A stretch of DNA of 64,000 bases. Source: Nocardia fluminea (lineage in GTDB: Bacteria; Actinomycetota; Actinomycetes; Mycobacteriales; Mycobacteriaceae). Below the pieces are notes generated by a model, which saw only the letters and a list, made by a program, of their open reading frames with translations, had not been told where the DNA came from and made no database searches. Where the stretch lies: the NCBI RefSeq assembly GCF_002846365.1, contig NZ_PJMW01000002.1, positions 5,580,001 through 5,644,000 of the forward strand, read 5' to 3'. This document shows positions 7,763 to 15,987 of this stretch, one piece after another. How positions within the stretch are numbered: the stretch's first letter is position 1; each line of letters starts with the position of its first letter. The translations under genes and the position numbers were made by a program.

Positions 7763-9124
7763 TCACTGTGTGGTGGCGTCCCGGTGGGCCGTGACGGGTG
7801 CCGCGAGTTGCTGCTCGTCACAGATGGTCTGGAGCTTCGCCAGCGTCTCGTCGAGTCCTGGTCCGAGCCGCACGCCCGGAGTGAAGCTCGCCGGAAGGTG
7901 CCGCATGCCCTGGATGACGCCGATCGTGTCGTAGTGCACCGTGGTCTCCGGATCGCACCGGTAGTCCGGCATCCGGTCGAGCACGGCCAGCAGCATGCGC
8001 TTGAACACGGTGCGGGCCACGTTCGAGCCGATGCACCGGTGGATGCCGAGCCCGAAGCTGTAGTGCCGGTTGCGCCGACGGTCCAGGACGACCTCGTTCG
8101 GGTCGTCGAAGACCGCCGGATCCCGATTGGCCATCGCCCACGACAGCCACACCCGATCGCCTTCCTTGAACTGGGTGCCGACGACCTCGCAATCCTCGGC
8201 GATCGTGCGCCCGTCACCCGGCGCCGGCGTGTAGTAGCGCAGGAATTCCTCGGTGGCCGAATCCAGGAGATCGTCGCGGTCCCGGCTCAGCGTCTCGCGC
8301 TGATCCGGGTTCTCCGAGAGCCACTCCAGGGCGTGCGCGGTGAGTGCGGTAGTGGTGTCGAAGCCACCCCCGATGAGCAGACCGAGCATGCCGAGCATTT
8401 CCAGATCGGGGAGCGGCTCGCCGTTCATCGTCGCGTTGTTGATCGCGTTGATCAGGCCGGGTCGCGGGTTCTCCCGGATCTCGAACAGATTCTGCAGCAG
8501 GTCGATTCCCATCGTCCGATGCATTTCCGCCACCCGCGGATATTCGGGGGAGTCCGGCGGGGTGTACACCGAGGCGTGCGCCGGCTCGTTGTAGATCGTC
8601 CATTTCGCGAGCGGGATACCCAGCATGCCCAGGGTCAGCACGGCGGGCACGATGTTGGCCAGTTCGTCGACGAAGTCGATCTGCCCCGATTCGATCTTCT
8701 CGTCGATCGCGGCCCGGACGACCTCGTCGATGAACGGGATCCAGCGGGCGACGGCGGCGGGGGACAGATACGGGTTCAGCGCCGAACGCACCTCGCGATG
8801 CTCCGGCTCGTCCATTTCCAGGATGCCGCCCCGAACACCGCTCGCCCGTGGAGCTTTCGGGATGGAGATGCCCTTGTAGCCGCGACGGACCCCGGCCGGA
8901 TCATGGTCGTTGGAGATGTGCGGGCAGCGCGCGAGTTCGAAGACCTCGCGGTTGCCCGCCGCCACCCAGTGCCCGTCGTGGGTGTCGGTCCAGGCGATCG
9001 GGCACTGTTCCTGCATGGATTCTGTGGTCGCGACGAATTCGTCCCGATATCCGGGGGCGAATCGATCGAACGAGAAATTCGGTTTCTTACGGGTTTCGTC
9101 GGTCGCCACGTCGTCGACGCTCAT
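7763..9124 (-). CDS. Cytochrome P450 (bacterial class I)
   Basis: Soluble heme monooxygenase of 453 aa. The I-helix motif GGGFDTTT (252-259) carries the Asp/Thr oxygen-activation pair, the K-helix ExxR is E293-R296 (EEFLR) and the heme-ligand loop FGLGIHRCIG places the thiolate at C364. It lies directly downstream of a small ferredoxin gene, which would supply electrons, and a ferredoxin reductase must come from elsewhere. Together with the SDR and thiolase genes of the same run it probably hydroxylates the starting substrate (inference). The CYP family cannot be assigned without database comparison. Confidence 0.95.
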   Translation of the reverse strand: MSVDDVATDETRKKPNFSFDRFAPGYRDEFVATTESMQEQCPIAWTDTHDGHWVAAGNREVFELARCPHISNDHDPAGVRRGYKGISIPKAPRASGVRGGILEMDEPEHREVRSALNPYLSPAAVARWIPFIDEVVRAAIDEKIESGQIDFVDELANIVPAVLTLGMLGIPLAKWTIYNEPAHASVYTPPDSPEYPRVAEMHRTMGIDLLQNLFEIRENPRPGLINAINNATMNGEPLPDLEMLGMLGLLIGGGFDTTTALTAHALEWLSENPDQRETLSRDRDDLLDSATEEFLRYYTPAPGDGRTIAEDCEVVGTQFKEGDRVWLSWAMANRDPAVFDDPNEVVLDRRRNRHYSFGLGIHRCIGSNVARTVFKRMLLAVLDRMPDYRCDPETTVHYDTIGVIQGMRHLPASFTPGVRLGPGLDETLAKLQTICDEQQLAAPVTAHRDATTQ

Positions 9125-9136
9125 GGCGGTGTCCTC

Positions 9137-9328
9137 TCAGGAAATAGCGATGGCGCGTTCCGGGCAGGAGTGAGCTGCTTCGCGCACCTGCTCCTCCTGG
9201 TCGGGTGCGACAGTCTCACTGACCGGCGACGAATGACCGTCGATCTCGCTCAGCTCGAATGATTGGGGAGCGGTCATCGCGCACAGCGTGTGGCCTTGGC
9301 AGCGCGTTGAATCGACTCGAACCTTCAC
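9137..9328 (-). CDS. [3Fe-4S]-type ferredoxin, P450 partner
   Basis: A 63-aa ferredoxin. Cysteines C10, C16 (within CQGHTLC) and C55 (HSCPERA) give the C-x5-C...CP pattern of 3Fe-4S ferredoxins that serve actinobacterial P450s. The GTG start at 9328 has AAGGA about 9 bases upstream. It is 12 bases upstream of the P450 start on the same strand, consistent with a dedicated redox pair. The longer open frame reaching to 9865 is antisense shadow of the SDR gene. Confidence 0.92.
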   Translation of the reverse strand: MKVRVDSTRCQGHTLCAMTAPQSFELSEIDGHSSPVSETVAPDQEEQVREAAHSCPERAIAIS

Positions 9329-9342
9329 GGCGGGAATTCCTT

Positions 9343-10203
9343 TCAGACGTGGTAGTCGTACCACTTCAGATATCCGCCCGCGTCCACCCGTAATTGGCTG
9401 CCGGTGACGAAACGGGACTCGTCGGAGGCGAGGAACAACACCGCGTCGCTGATGTCCTCGGGTTCGACATACGGAACCGGCATGGCCTGCATGGTGTGGA
9501 AGGCGGGCTCGGCATCCGCGCGGGTCGGGTGCTCGAGATCGGGCCGGAACGAGCGGTACATCGGCTCGCTCTGCAGCATCGGGGTGTTGCAGTTGGTGGG
9601 GTGGATGACGTTGGCGCGGATCTTCTTCGGAGCGAGGTGGGTGGCGAGTTCGTGCACCACCATCGACAGCGCGCGCTTGGCGACCATGTAGGCGACGCCA
9701 CCGGGATCCTTGCCCGGCTGGTCGACCTTGCTGATGTCCATCAGCGCGGCGAGGGACCCGGTGGCGATGATCGACCCGCCGGCTTCGAGGTGGGGCAGCC
9801 CGGCGTGGATGGCGTTGAGCACGCCGACGAGGTTGGTGTCGAGCACATCGGTCCAGGCCTGCCACTGCGGCTCACCCTTCATCCCGGCGATACCGGCCTG
9901 GGCCACCACGATGTCGAGGCGACCCAGTTCCTGCACTCCGCGCGCGACGGCGTCGCGCATCTGCGCGGCGTCGCGCACATCAGCCTGGAGGGTGACGATG
10001 CGCCGCCCGGATTTCTCGACCAGCCGAGCCGTTTCGTCCAGATCCTCGGGACGCGAGAGCGGATATCGGATGGAGTCGATGTCCTGGCAGATATCGACGG
10101 CGATGATGTCGGCGCCCTCGGCGGCCAAACGTACCGCGTGACTGCGGCCCTGGCCTCGTGCGGCTCCGGTGATAAAGGCGACCTTGCCCTCGACACGTCC
10201 CAC
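9343..10203 (-). CDS. Mycofactocin-type short-chain dehydrogenase
   Basis: SDR of 286 aa with the signature features of the mycofactocin-coupled subfamily: opening TGAARGQGRSHAVRLAAEG, ADIIAVDIC, and an extra insert after it (about residues 43-65). The catalytic residues are S150, Y172 and K176 (YMVAK). Members of this subfamily keep a tightly bound NAD(H) that is recycled by the redox cofactor mycofactocin. The likely role is oxidation of an alcohol made by the neighbouring P450 (inference). The GTG start at 10203 is preceded by AAAGGA and matches the family N-terminus (GRVEGKVAFITG); the extra ten codons upstream are not used. Confidence 0.9.
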   Translation of the reverse strand: MGRVEGKVAFITGAARGQGRSHAVRLAAEGADIIAVDICQDIDSIRYPLSRPEDLDETARLVEKSGRRIVTLQADVRDAAQMRDAVARGVQELGRLDIVVAQAGIAGMKGEPQWQAWTDVLDTNLVGVLNAIHAGLPHLEAGGSIIATGSLAALMDISKVDQPGKDPGGVAYMVAKRALSMVVHELATHLAPKKIRANVIHPTNCNTPMLQSEPMYRSFRPDLEHPTRADAEPAFHTMQAMPVPYVEPEDISDAVLFLASDESRFVTGSQLRVDAGGYLKWYDYHV

Positions 10204-10225
10204 GGGATTTCCTTTCGGTGTGTGC

Positions 10226-10251
10226 GGGCCCACCGCGAACGCGGTGGGCCC
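10226..10251. terminator. Strong hairpin between two SDR genes
   Basis: Perfect 11-bp inverted repeat GGGCCCACCGC / GCGGTGGGCCC with a four-base loop, in the 67-bp gap between the dioxygenase/SDR pair and the mycofactocin-type SDR. There is no T tract. It would end or attenuate transcription from the upstream pair, implying that the P450 operon has at least partly separate expression; no clear promoter was found for the latter. Confidence 0.6.
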
Positions 10252-10270
10252 GTTGTCTGGATTGGTACGG

Positions 10271-10975
10271 CTAGGTGTTGCGGCCGCCGTTGACGCCGAG
10301 GATCTGCCCGGTGATGTACCCGGCGCTCTCGGTGATCAGGAACGCGCACGCCGCGGCGATGTCCTCGGGTCGGCCGACCCGCCGCACAGGGGTGCGCTGG
10401 ATGTGGTCCTCGATCGTGCCGCCGAGCAATTTGGCTGCCTCCGCCTTGCGCAGCATCGGGGTGTCGATGAAGCCGGGCGGGATGGCGTTGACGGTGATCC
10501 CGGCCGGGCCGAGTTCGAGCGCCAGCGATTTCGTCAGCCCGTTCACCGCGGACTTGGCCGCGACGTAATGCGCCATGAACGGCTGACCGGAATGGGTGCT
10601 CGAGGAGGAGATGTTCACGATGCGACCCCACTCGGCCTCGAGCATGTCGGGCAGCACGGCCTGGATGCAGTGGTAGACGCCGTTGAGATTGACGTCGATG
10701 ACCCGCTGCCACTGGGTGAAGTCGATCTTGGTGAAGCGTCCCGTACCGTCCAGGCCCGCGGCGTTGACCAGGATGGTCACCGGACCGAGCTGGGTGCGGA
10801 TCGCGGCCATGGCCGCGCGCACCTGCTCGGGGTCGGAAACGTCGGCGGTGTGGGCGAACGGGGTATCGGCCGGGCGCAGATCGAGCGTCGCCACGTGATA
10901 CCCGTCGGCCTGGAGCCGTTGTGCGACAGCGAGACCGATGCCGGAGCCGCCGCCGGTGACCACCGCGGTTTTCAC
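10271..10975 (-). CDS. Short-chain dehydrogenase/reductase (TauD-coupled)
   Basis: Classical SDR of 234 aa. The NAD-binding loop TGGGSGIG is at residues 7-14, N-terminal to NAAG (71-74); the active-site serines sit in NISSSS, with Y137 and K141 (YVAAK). It ends with the usual GYITGQILGVNGG. The GTG start overlaps the dioxygenase stop as GTGA, so the two are translated together. A close paralogue with the same SSSS and ITVN-IPP wording is at 44624-45415, also near a TauD-type gene, which suggests that hydroxylation by the dioxygenase is followed by oxidation by this SDR (inference). Confidence 0.9.
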   Translation of the reverse strand: MKTAVVTGGGSGIGLAVAQRLQADGYHVATLDLRPADTPFAHTADVSDPEQVRAAMAAIRTQLGPVTILVNAAGLDGTGRFTKIDFTQWQRVIDVNLNGVYHCIQAVLPDMLEAEWGRIVNISSSSTHSGQPFMAHYVAAKSAVNGLTKSLALELGPAGITVNAIPPGFIDTPMLRKAEAAKLLGGTIEDHIQRTPVRRVGRPEDIAAACAFLITESAGYITGQILGVNGGRNT

Positions 10976-11778
10976 GCCCAGGCCTCCTCGCCCGCGAGGG
11001 TGGTGCGGTGCAGTTCGCGTTCGGAGGACGCCTGATAGGGCAGCGCCCGGTGCAGGATTCCGGTGTTGTCCCAGATCACCAGGTCGCCGACGCTCCAGTC
11101 GTGGGTGTAGCCGAAGCGCTCCTGCGTCGACCAGGCGAGTAGCTCGTCGAGCAGTGCCCGGCTCTCGTCGGGCGCCATGCCGACGATGTGATCGGCGGTG
11201 GCGCCGATCACCAGGGACTTGCGGCCGTCTTCGCGCTCCCAGACCAGGGCGGTCTCGTGGGTCGGCTGGGTACGCCAGTCCGCGACCTGTTCGGGAGTCG
11301 GATCCGGATGCACCAGCCGCTGGGACGCCTCGAAGCTGTGCACCACCCGCAGGCCCTCGTAGCGCTTGCGGTCGGCCTCGGGGAGGTTCTCGTAGGCGGC
11401 GTAGGTGCTGGCGAACTGGGTGCCGCCGCCTTCCATGGCGACGTGGCGGGCCGTGAGCACGGTGGCCTTGGCCGGCACCTCGTTGGTGGTGTCGTCGATA
11501 TGCCAGAAGAACGTGCCCTCGAGGTATTTGGCCGCCCGGTTCTTCGCGGGGTCGAGAGTGATCGTGAAGATCTCCCGGCCGCCGGGCGCCAGCACCGTGC
11601 CGAGCTCGCGGCAGAACGCGAGTTGCGCGTCGTCGTCGAGGTGCAGACCGCGCACGACCAGCACACCGCGCCATTTCAGTGCCTCGAGGCACCGGCTGAT
11701 CACCGTGTCGTCGTGCAGATCGGCGACGCCGGTGACTTCCACCCCGATCGCGGGACGCAGCGCTGTAGTGTGGATCAC
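10972..11778 (-). CDS. TauD/TfdA-family Fe(II)/2-oxoglutarate dioxygenase
   Basis: Protein of 268 aa. The metal facial triad is visible as H93-x-D95 (FWHID) and H243 (ILHRALPY), with R258 as the probable 2-oxoglutarate anchor. The family includes taurine and 2,4-D dioxygenases, but the substrate here is unknown. The GTG start at 11778 has AGGGAG 6 bases upstream. It is transcribed divergently from the aldehyde dehydrogenase at 11977 across a 198-bp region with two palindromes. A paralogue lies at 41548-42387, sharing HS-EASQR, DH-VGM and VGD-VIWDN. Confidence 0.93.
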   Translation of the reverse strand: MIHTTALRPAIGVEVTGVADLHDDTVISRCLEALKWRGVLVVRGLHLDDDAQLAFCRELGTVLAPGGREIFTITLDPAKNRAAKYLEGTFFWHIDDTTNEVPAKATVLTARHVAMEGGGTQFASTYAAYENLPEADRKRYEGLRVVHSFEASQRLVHPDPTPEQVADWRTQPTHETALVWEREDGRKSLVIGATADHIVGMAPDESRALLDELLAWSTQERFGYTHDWSVGDLVIWDNTGILHRALPYQASSERELHRTTLAGEEAWA

Positions 11779-11808
11779 AAGAATCTCCCTTCCAGTTGCG
11801 AGAACCGT

Positions 11809-11823
11809 ACTCTCGCCGAGAGT
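11809..11823. promoter_or_regulatory. Palindromic operator candidate (TauD side)
   Basis: Perfect inverted repeat ACTCTC-GCC-GAGAGT, 31 bases upstream of the dioxygenase start in the divergent intergenic region. GAGAA (11802...) and TTTCTC just outside extend the dyad loosely. It is typical in size for a TetR- or GntR-type operator; the regulator is unknown. Confidence 0.5.
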
Positions 11824-11929
11824 TTCTCCGCAAGGCCTGAAATCCCCCTTTCCGGGAGTCGGCCGCTGCCGATCGGGGTTTCGGTCGCGTCATTCGGCTG
11901 CTACGCCCTTGCGTCTGTGGATATATTGT

Positions 11930-11942
11930 TCTCTTGAAGAGA
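11930..11942. promoter_or_regulatory. Palindromic operator candidate (aldehyde dehydrogenase side)
   Basis: Perfect dyad TCTCTT-G-AAGAGA, flanked so that TTCTCT (11929-11934) and AGAGAA (11940-11945) also pair. It lies 35 bases ahead of the aldehyde dehydrogenase start and just downstream of an AT-rich patch (GATATATTG). It shares the GAGAA/TTCTC half-site with the dyad at 21374-21390. Confidence 0.5.
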
Positions 11943-11976
11943 GAATCACATTTCCAACGCTCAGCGAGGAGACGGG

Positions 11977-13488
11977 ATGTCATCCCAGGACACGGACTCG
12001 GTCGGCGCGCCGACCACGGCAGTCACCAAGCGGTTGCTGATAGACGGACAGCTGGTCGAGGCGCGACACACGTTCGCCTCACTCAATCCCGCAACCGGCG
12101 AGGTGTACGGCTACGCGCCCGAAGCCACGCTCGAACAGACCGAGGCGGCCATCGCCGCCGCCCGTCGAGCCTTCGACACCACCAGCTGGTCCACCGATGC
12201 CGCCTTCCGCGCCCGCTGCCTGGACCAGCTGCATCGGGCGCTGCTCGACAACGTCGAGGACCTGCGTGAGCTGACCATCGCCGAGGTCGGCGCCACCCGG
12301 CGACTGACCCACGGCAACCAGCTCGACTTCCCGATCGAGATCGCCCGCTATTACGCCGATCTGCTGCCCGCGTACTCGCTGACCGAGGAACTCGGCGAGC
12401 TCGAGATCCGTGGTGAGCGCCATCGGCGCTGGATCGAAAAGGAAGCCGCCGGCGTCGTTTCGGCGATCGTGGCCTACAACTACCCGCACCAGCTGGCCCT
12501 GGCGAAAATCGTGCCCGCCCTGGCGGCGGGCTGCACGGTTGTACTCAAGGCCGCCCCCGATACGCCGCTGGCCACCCTCGCCCTCGGTGAGCTGATCGCC
12601 GAGCACACCGACATTCCGCCCGGCGTGGTGAACGTGGTCTCGGCCGCCGATGTCGAGGTCGGCAAGCTGATGACCACCCACCCCGACGTGGACCTGATCA
12701 CCTTCACCGGCTCCACGCCCGTCGGGCGCCAGATCATGGCGGCGGCGAGCGAATCCCTCAAGCGGGTCTTCCTCGAGCTGGGTGGCAAATCCGCCATGAT
12801 CCTGCTCGACGACGCCGACTTCGCCACCACGGCCGTGTTCGCCGCGTTCACCATCTGCACCCATGCGGGACAGGGCTGCGCGCTCACCTCCCGGCTGCTG
12901 GTACCCCGGGCCCGCCACGACGAGATCGTCGAGCTGGTCGCCACCAATCTCGGCTGGGTGAGCAGCGGTGATCCGAGCGACCCGAAAACGTACATGGGAC
13001 CGCTGATCAGCGCGCGGCAGCGCGACAAGGTGCACGGCCTGGTCGAGCGCGCGGTCGCCGACGGAGCCACCTTGGTCACCGGTGGCACGAAGGTCGATCC
13101 CGGCTTCTTCTACGCACCGACCCTGCTCGCCGGTGTCGATCCCGACAGTGAGATCGCCCAGGAGGAGGTCTTCGGCCCGGTGCTCGTGGTGATCCCCTAC
13201 GACGATGACGACGACGCCGTGCGCATCGCCAACAACTCGATCTACGGGCTGTCCGGTGCGGTGTTCAGTGCCGATCCCGACCGCGCGCTCGCGCTCGCCC
13301 GACGCATCCGCAGTGGAACCTTCAGCATCAACGGCGGCAACTACTTCTCGCCGGACGCGCCCTTCGGCGGATTCAAGCAGTCGGGGATCGGCCGGGAAAG
13401 CGGTGTCGCGGGCCTGGAGGAGTTCTTGGAGAGCAAGACCTACGCCGCGGTCGTCGGGTTGAGCGAAGTGTCGGGCGGTGCCGAGTAG
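11977..13488 (+). CDS. Aldehyde dehydrogenase (NAD(P)-dependent)
   Basis: Protein of 503 aa of the ALDH superfamily, oxidising an aldehyde to the acid. The general base is E267 in LELGGKS, the nucleophile is C301 in HAGQGCALTSR, and cofactor-loop FTGSTPVG is at 243-250. The ATG is preceded by GAGGAG. The next gene (CoA-transferase) begins on its last base, so the acid produced may be handed directly to CoA activation (inference). Divergent from the TauD-type dioxygenase gene. Confidence 0.93.
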   Translation: MSSQDTDSVGAPTTAVTKRLLIDGQLVEARHTFASLNPATGEVYGYAPEATLEQTEAAIAAARRAFDTTSWSTDAAFRARCLDQLHRALLDNVEDLRELTIAEVGATRRLTHGNQLDFPIEIARYYADLLPAYSLTEELGELEIRGERHRRWIEKEAAGVVSAIVAYNYPHQLALAKIVPALAAGCTVVLKAAPDTPLATLALGELIAEHTDIPPGVVNVVSAADVEVGKLMTTHPDVDLITFTGSTPVGRQIMAAASESLKRVFLELGGKSAMILLDDADFATTAVFAAFTICTHAGQGCALTSRLLVPRARHDEIVELVATNLGWVSSGDPSDPKTYMGPLISARQRDKVHGLVERAVADGATLVTGGTKVDPGFFYAPTLLAGVDPDSEIAQEEVFGPVLVVIPYDDDDDAVRIANNSIYGLSGAVFSADPDRALALARRIRSGTFSINGGNYFSPDAPFGGFKQSGIGRESGVAGLEEFLESKTYAAVVGLSEVSGGAE

Positions 13489-14693
13489 TGCGGCCGCTGG
13501 AGGGAATTCGCGTACTCGAGGTCGCGATGTACGGCTTCGTGCCGTCGGCGGGTGCGGTCCTGGCCGACTGGGGCGCTGATGTGGTGAAGGTCGAACACGC
13601 GGTCACCGGCGATCCGCAGCGCGGCCTTCGGCAGATCGGCCGGATGCGGGTCGACGGTGACCCCAATCCCAATGTCGAACATGCCAATCGGGGCAAGCGC
13701 AGCATCGGCGTCGACATGTCGGTGCCCGAGGGACGCGCGGTGATCCACGACCTCGCCCGCGACGCGGATGTGTTCCTGACGAGCTTTCTGCCCCATGCGC
13801 GCACCAAATTCGGGATCGACGTGGACGACATCCGCGCCGTGAACCCGAAGATCGTCTACGCCCGCGGCAGTGCGCTCGGACCACGCGGTGCCGAATCCGG
13901 CAAGGGCGGGTTCGACATGACCGCCTTCTGGTGCCGCGGCTCGGTCGCCGCCACCATCACCCCGCCGGGAACCGAGGGCATGATCTCGCCGCCGGGACCC
14001 GCGTTCGGCGACACCATCTCCGGGACGAACCTCGCGGGTGGGATCGCCGCGGCCCTGCTCAAGCGGGAACGCACCGGTGAACCGTCGGTGGTCGATGTCT
14101 CGCTGCTCGGTAGCGGACTGTGGGCGATGGGCCACACCATCGCGCTCTCGGCCCATCTGGGTGAGCCGATGGTGGCACCGGTGCCGGGCGCCCATGGCGC
14201 GCCGACCAATCCACTCTCGGGACTGTATGCCACGGCCGACGGCCGCTATCTGTCGCTGGTGATGTTGCAGCCGGTGAAGTTCTGGGCGGACGTGTGCCGC
14301 CATATCGACCGTCCGGAACTGGCGACGGACCCCCGGTTCGGTACCTCCGCCGAGATCGCGGCCAATACCCAGGACGCCGTGGAAATCCTGCGCGAGGCAT
14401 TCGGGAGCCGAACCCTCGCCGAGTGGACCGAGCGCCTGGCAACCCTGTCCGGCCCGTGGGCACCGGTTCAGGACAGTCTCCAGGTGGGTGCCGATCCGCA
14501 GATCCGGGCCAACGAATACCTGGTGCGCGCCGGTGAACTCGAACTGGTCGCCAATCCGGTGCAGTTCGACGTCGCCGCGCCCGAATTGACGGCCGGCCCC
14601 GAGTTCGCCGCGAACACCGAGGAGATCCTGCTCGAACTCGGGTTGGACTGGGATCGGGTCATCGCCCTCAAGACAGCGGGCGCGATCACCTAG
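13488..14693 (+). CDS. Class III (CaiB/BaiF) CoA-transferase
   Basis: Protein of 401 aa that moves CoA between carboxylic acids. It opens with the family phrase LEGIRVLEVA, has DWGADVVKVE (28-37), NRGKRSI (67-73) and the catalytic aspartate D143 in GGFDMTAFW. The GTG start overlaps the aldehyde dehydrogenase stop by one base, indicating coupled translation and a joint pathway step. It ends at a strong shared terminator. Substrate unknown. Confidence 0.92.
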   Translation: MRPLEGIRVLEVAMYGFVPSAGAVLADWGADVVKVEHAVTGDPQRGLRQIGRMRVDGDPNPNVEHANRGKRSIGVDMSVPEGRAVIHDLARDADVFLTSFLPHARTKFGIDVDDIRAVNPKIVYARGSALGPRGAESGKGGFDMTAFWCRGSVAATITPPGTEGMISPPGPAFGDTISGTNLAGGIAAALLKRERTGEPSVVDVSLLGSGLWAMGHTIALSAHLGEPMVAPVPGAHGAPTNPLSGLYATADGRYLSLVMLQPVKFWADVCRHIDRPELATDPRFGTSAEIAANTQDAVEILREAFGSRTLAEWTERLATLSGPWAPVQDSLQVGADPQIRANEYLVRAGELELVANPVQFDVAAPELTAGPEFAANTEEILLELGLDWDRVIALKTAGAIT

Positions 14694-14698
14694 GGCCG

Positions 14699-14738
14699 CC
14701 GGCTCCGGCGGCGGCCCCAGGGTTGCCGCCGGAGCCGG
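14699..14738. terminator. Bidirectional hairpin terminator
   Basis: Perfect 14-bp inverted repeat CCGGCTCCGGCGGC (14699-14712) and GCCGCCGGAGCCGG (14725-14738) with a 12-base loop. It lies between the convergent CoA-transferase and acyl-CoA dehydrogenase genes and nearly touches the stop codon of each. Confidence 0.85.
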
Positions 14739-14739
14739 T

Positions 14740-15987
14740 CTAGCGGCCGTGCTCGACCTGGTCGAAGGGCAGGCCGCGGTCGGCGGCGGCCTCGCGGGGC
14801 ATGCCGAGTACCCGCTCGCTGATGATGTTGCGAGCCATCTCGGTGCTGCCGCCCGCCAAGCTCCACGCCTGTCGCAGCAGATAGTCCTGACCGGCCTGAC
14901 CGGACCCGGCGTCGTCGGCGTCAGCGCCGGTCACGGCCGCGGCGCCGGCGATCCGCACCGCCATATCCGCTTGCAGCCACGCATTACGGGCACTGAACAA
15001 GCGGACCATCGAGCCGGCCGCGGGAACGAACGCGCCGGCCCCGACACCGCGGGTGATGTGGCCGATCAGCTGATCGTGCACCATGTTCAGCGCTCGCGCC
15101 TCACCGAGGTCTTCCCTGACCCGCAGGTCGTCCAATTGCCCGGTCCGCCTTGCCAACTCGACGAGACCGGACACGTCGCGCCCGCTGTGGGTCTGGACAC
15201 CGCTGGCGTAGGGCGAGGCGCCCCCGACGGCTGTGCGCTCATGGAACAACTGCCGGTTCGTGGTTTCCCAGCCGCCGTCGACCTCGCCGAGCACCGCGTC
15301 CGCGGGCAGCACGACGTCGTCGAAGAATTCCTGGCAGAACTCCCGCGACCCGTCGACCTGGGTGATCCGAGTGACAGTGACACCGGGAGCGTGCACCGGG
15401 ACCAGGAACATGGTCAGTCCGGCATGTTTGGGCACCGTCCAATCGGTGCGGGCCAGACACAGCCCGTAGTCGGCGGCGTAGGCGCCCGAACTCCAGATCT
15501 TGGCGCCGTTGAGGATCCAGGAATCACCCCTGCGCTCGGCACGGGTGGTCAGCCCGGCCAAGTCCGAACCCCCACGCGGTTCGGACAGGAACTGCACGAG
15601 CAGTTCCTCACCGCGCAGCACCGCCGGGAGATGAGTGCGCTTCTGCTCCTCGCTGCCCATGTCCAGAATCGTCGGCGCGCAGATGGTCAACGTCGGAATG
15701 TTGAGTGCCAGCGGCATCTCGTAGGCGCGCGATTCCTCGCTGAACACGCGTTGGTGCTCGGGTGTCAGGCCGAGGCCGCCGTACTCCTTCGGATAGCAGA
15801 TGCCCGCGAAGCCGCCGTCGTACAGGAGGCGTTGCAGCTGCTTGGCGCGTTGCCAGGAGGCCTCGGACTTGCCGGTTTCCCCGTGCTGGTCCGGTGGGGC
15901 GGGCGTGAGGTTGTCCGACAGCCAGCGCCGGGCGCGCACGCGGAACTCGTCGACAGGCTCGAGATCGGCGGTGATCGGCTCGGTCAT
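14740..15987 (-). CDS. Acyl-CoA dehydrogenase, larger partner of a pair
   Basis: FAD-dependent enzyme of 415 aa introducing a 2,3-double bond into an acyl-CoA. Visible are GICYPKEYGGLGLTPEHQ near residues 60-77, the FAD-contact region FLSEPRGGSDLAGL and the C-terminal AGGSTEMARNIISERVLG. The MCAD-style YEGT catalytic glutamate is not at the usual C-terminal place, as in FadE26-type proteins whose base lies elsewhere. The ATG overlaps the smaller upstream partner as ATGA. Such adjacent pairs form alpha2-beta2 heterotetramers in steroid and cholesterol side-chain oxidation (established), so this pair probably does likewise (inference). Confidence 0.92.
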   Translation of the reverse strand: MTEPITADLEPVDEFRVRARRWLSDNLTPAPPDQHGETGKSEASWQRAKQLQRLLYDGGFAGICYPKEYGGLGLTPEHQRVFSEESRAYEMPLALNIPTLTICAPTILDMGSEEQKRTHLPAVLRGEELLVQFLSEPRGGSDLAGLTTRAERRGDSWILNGAKIWSSGAYAADYGLCLARTDWTVPKHAGLTMFLVPVHAPGVTVTRITQVDGSREFCQEFFDDVVLPADAVLGEVDGGWETTNRQLFHERTAVGGASPYASGVQTHSGRDVSGLVELARRTGQLDDLRVREDLGEARALNMVHDQLIGHITRGVGAGAFVPAAGSMVRLFSARNAWLQADMAVRIAGAAAVTGADADDAGSGQAGQDYLLRQAWSLAGGSTEMARNIISERVLGMPREAAADRGLPFDQVEHGR

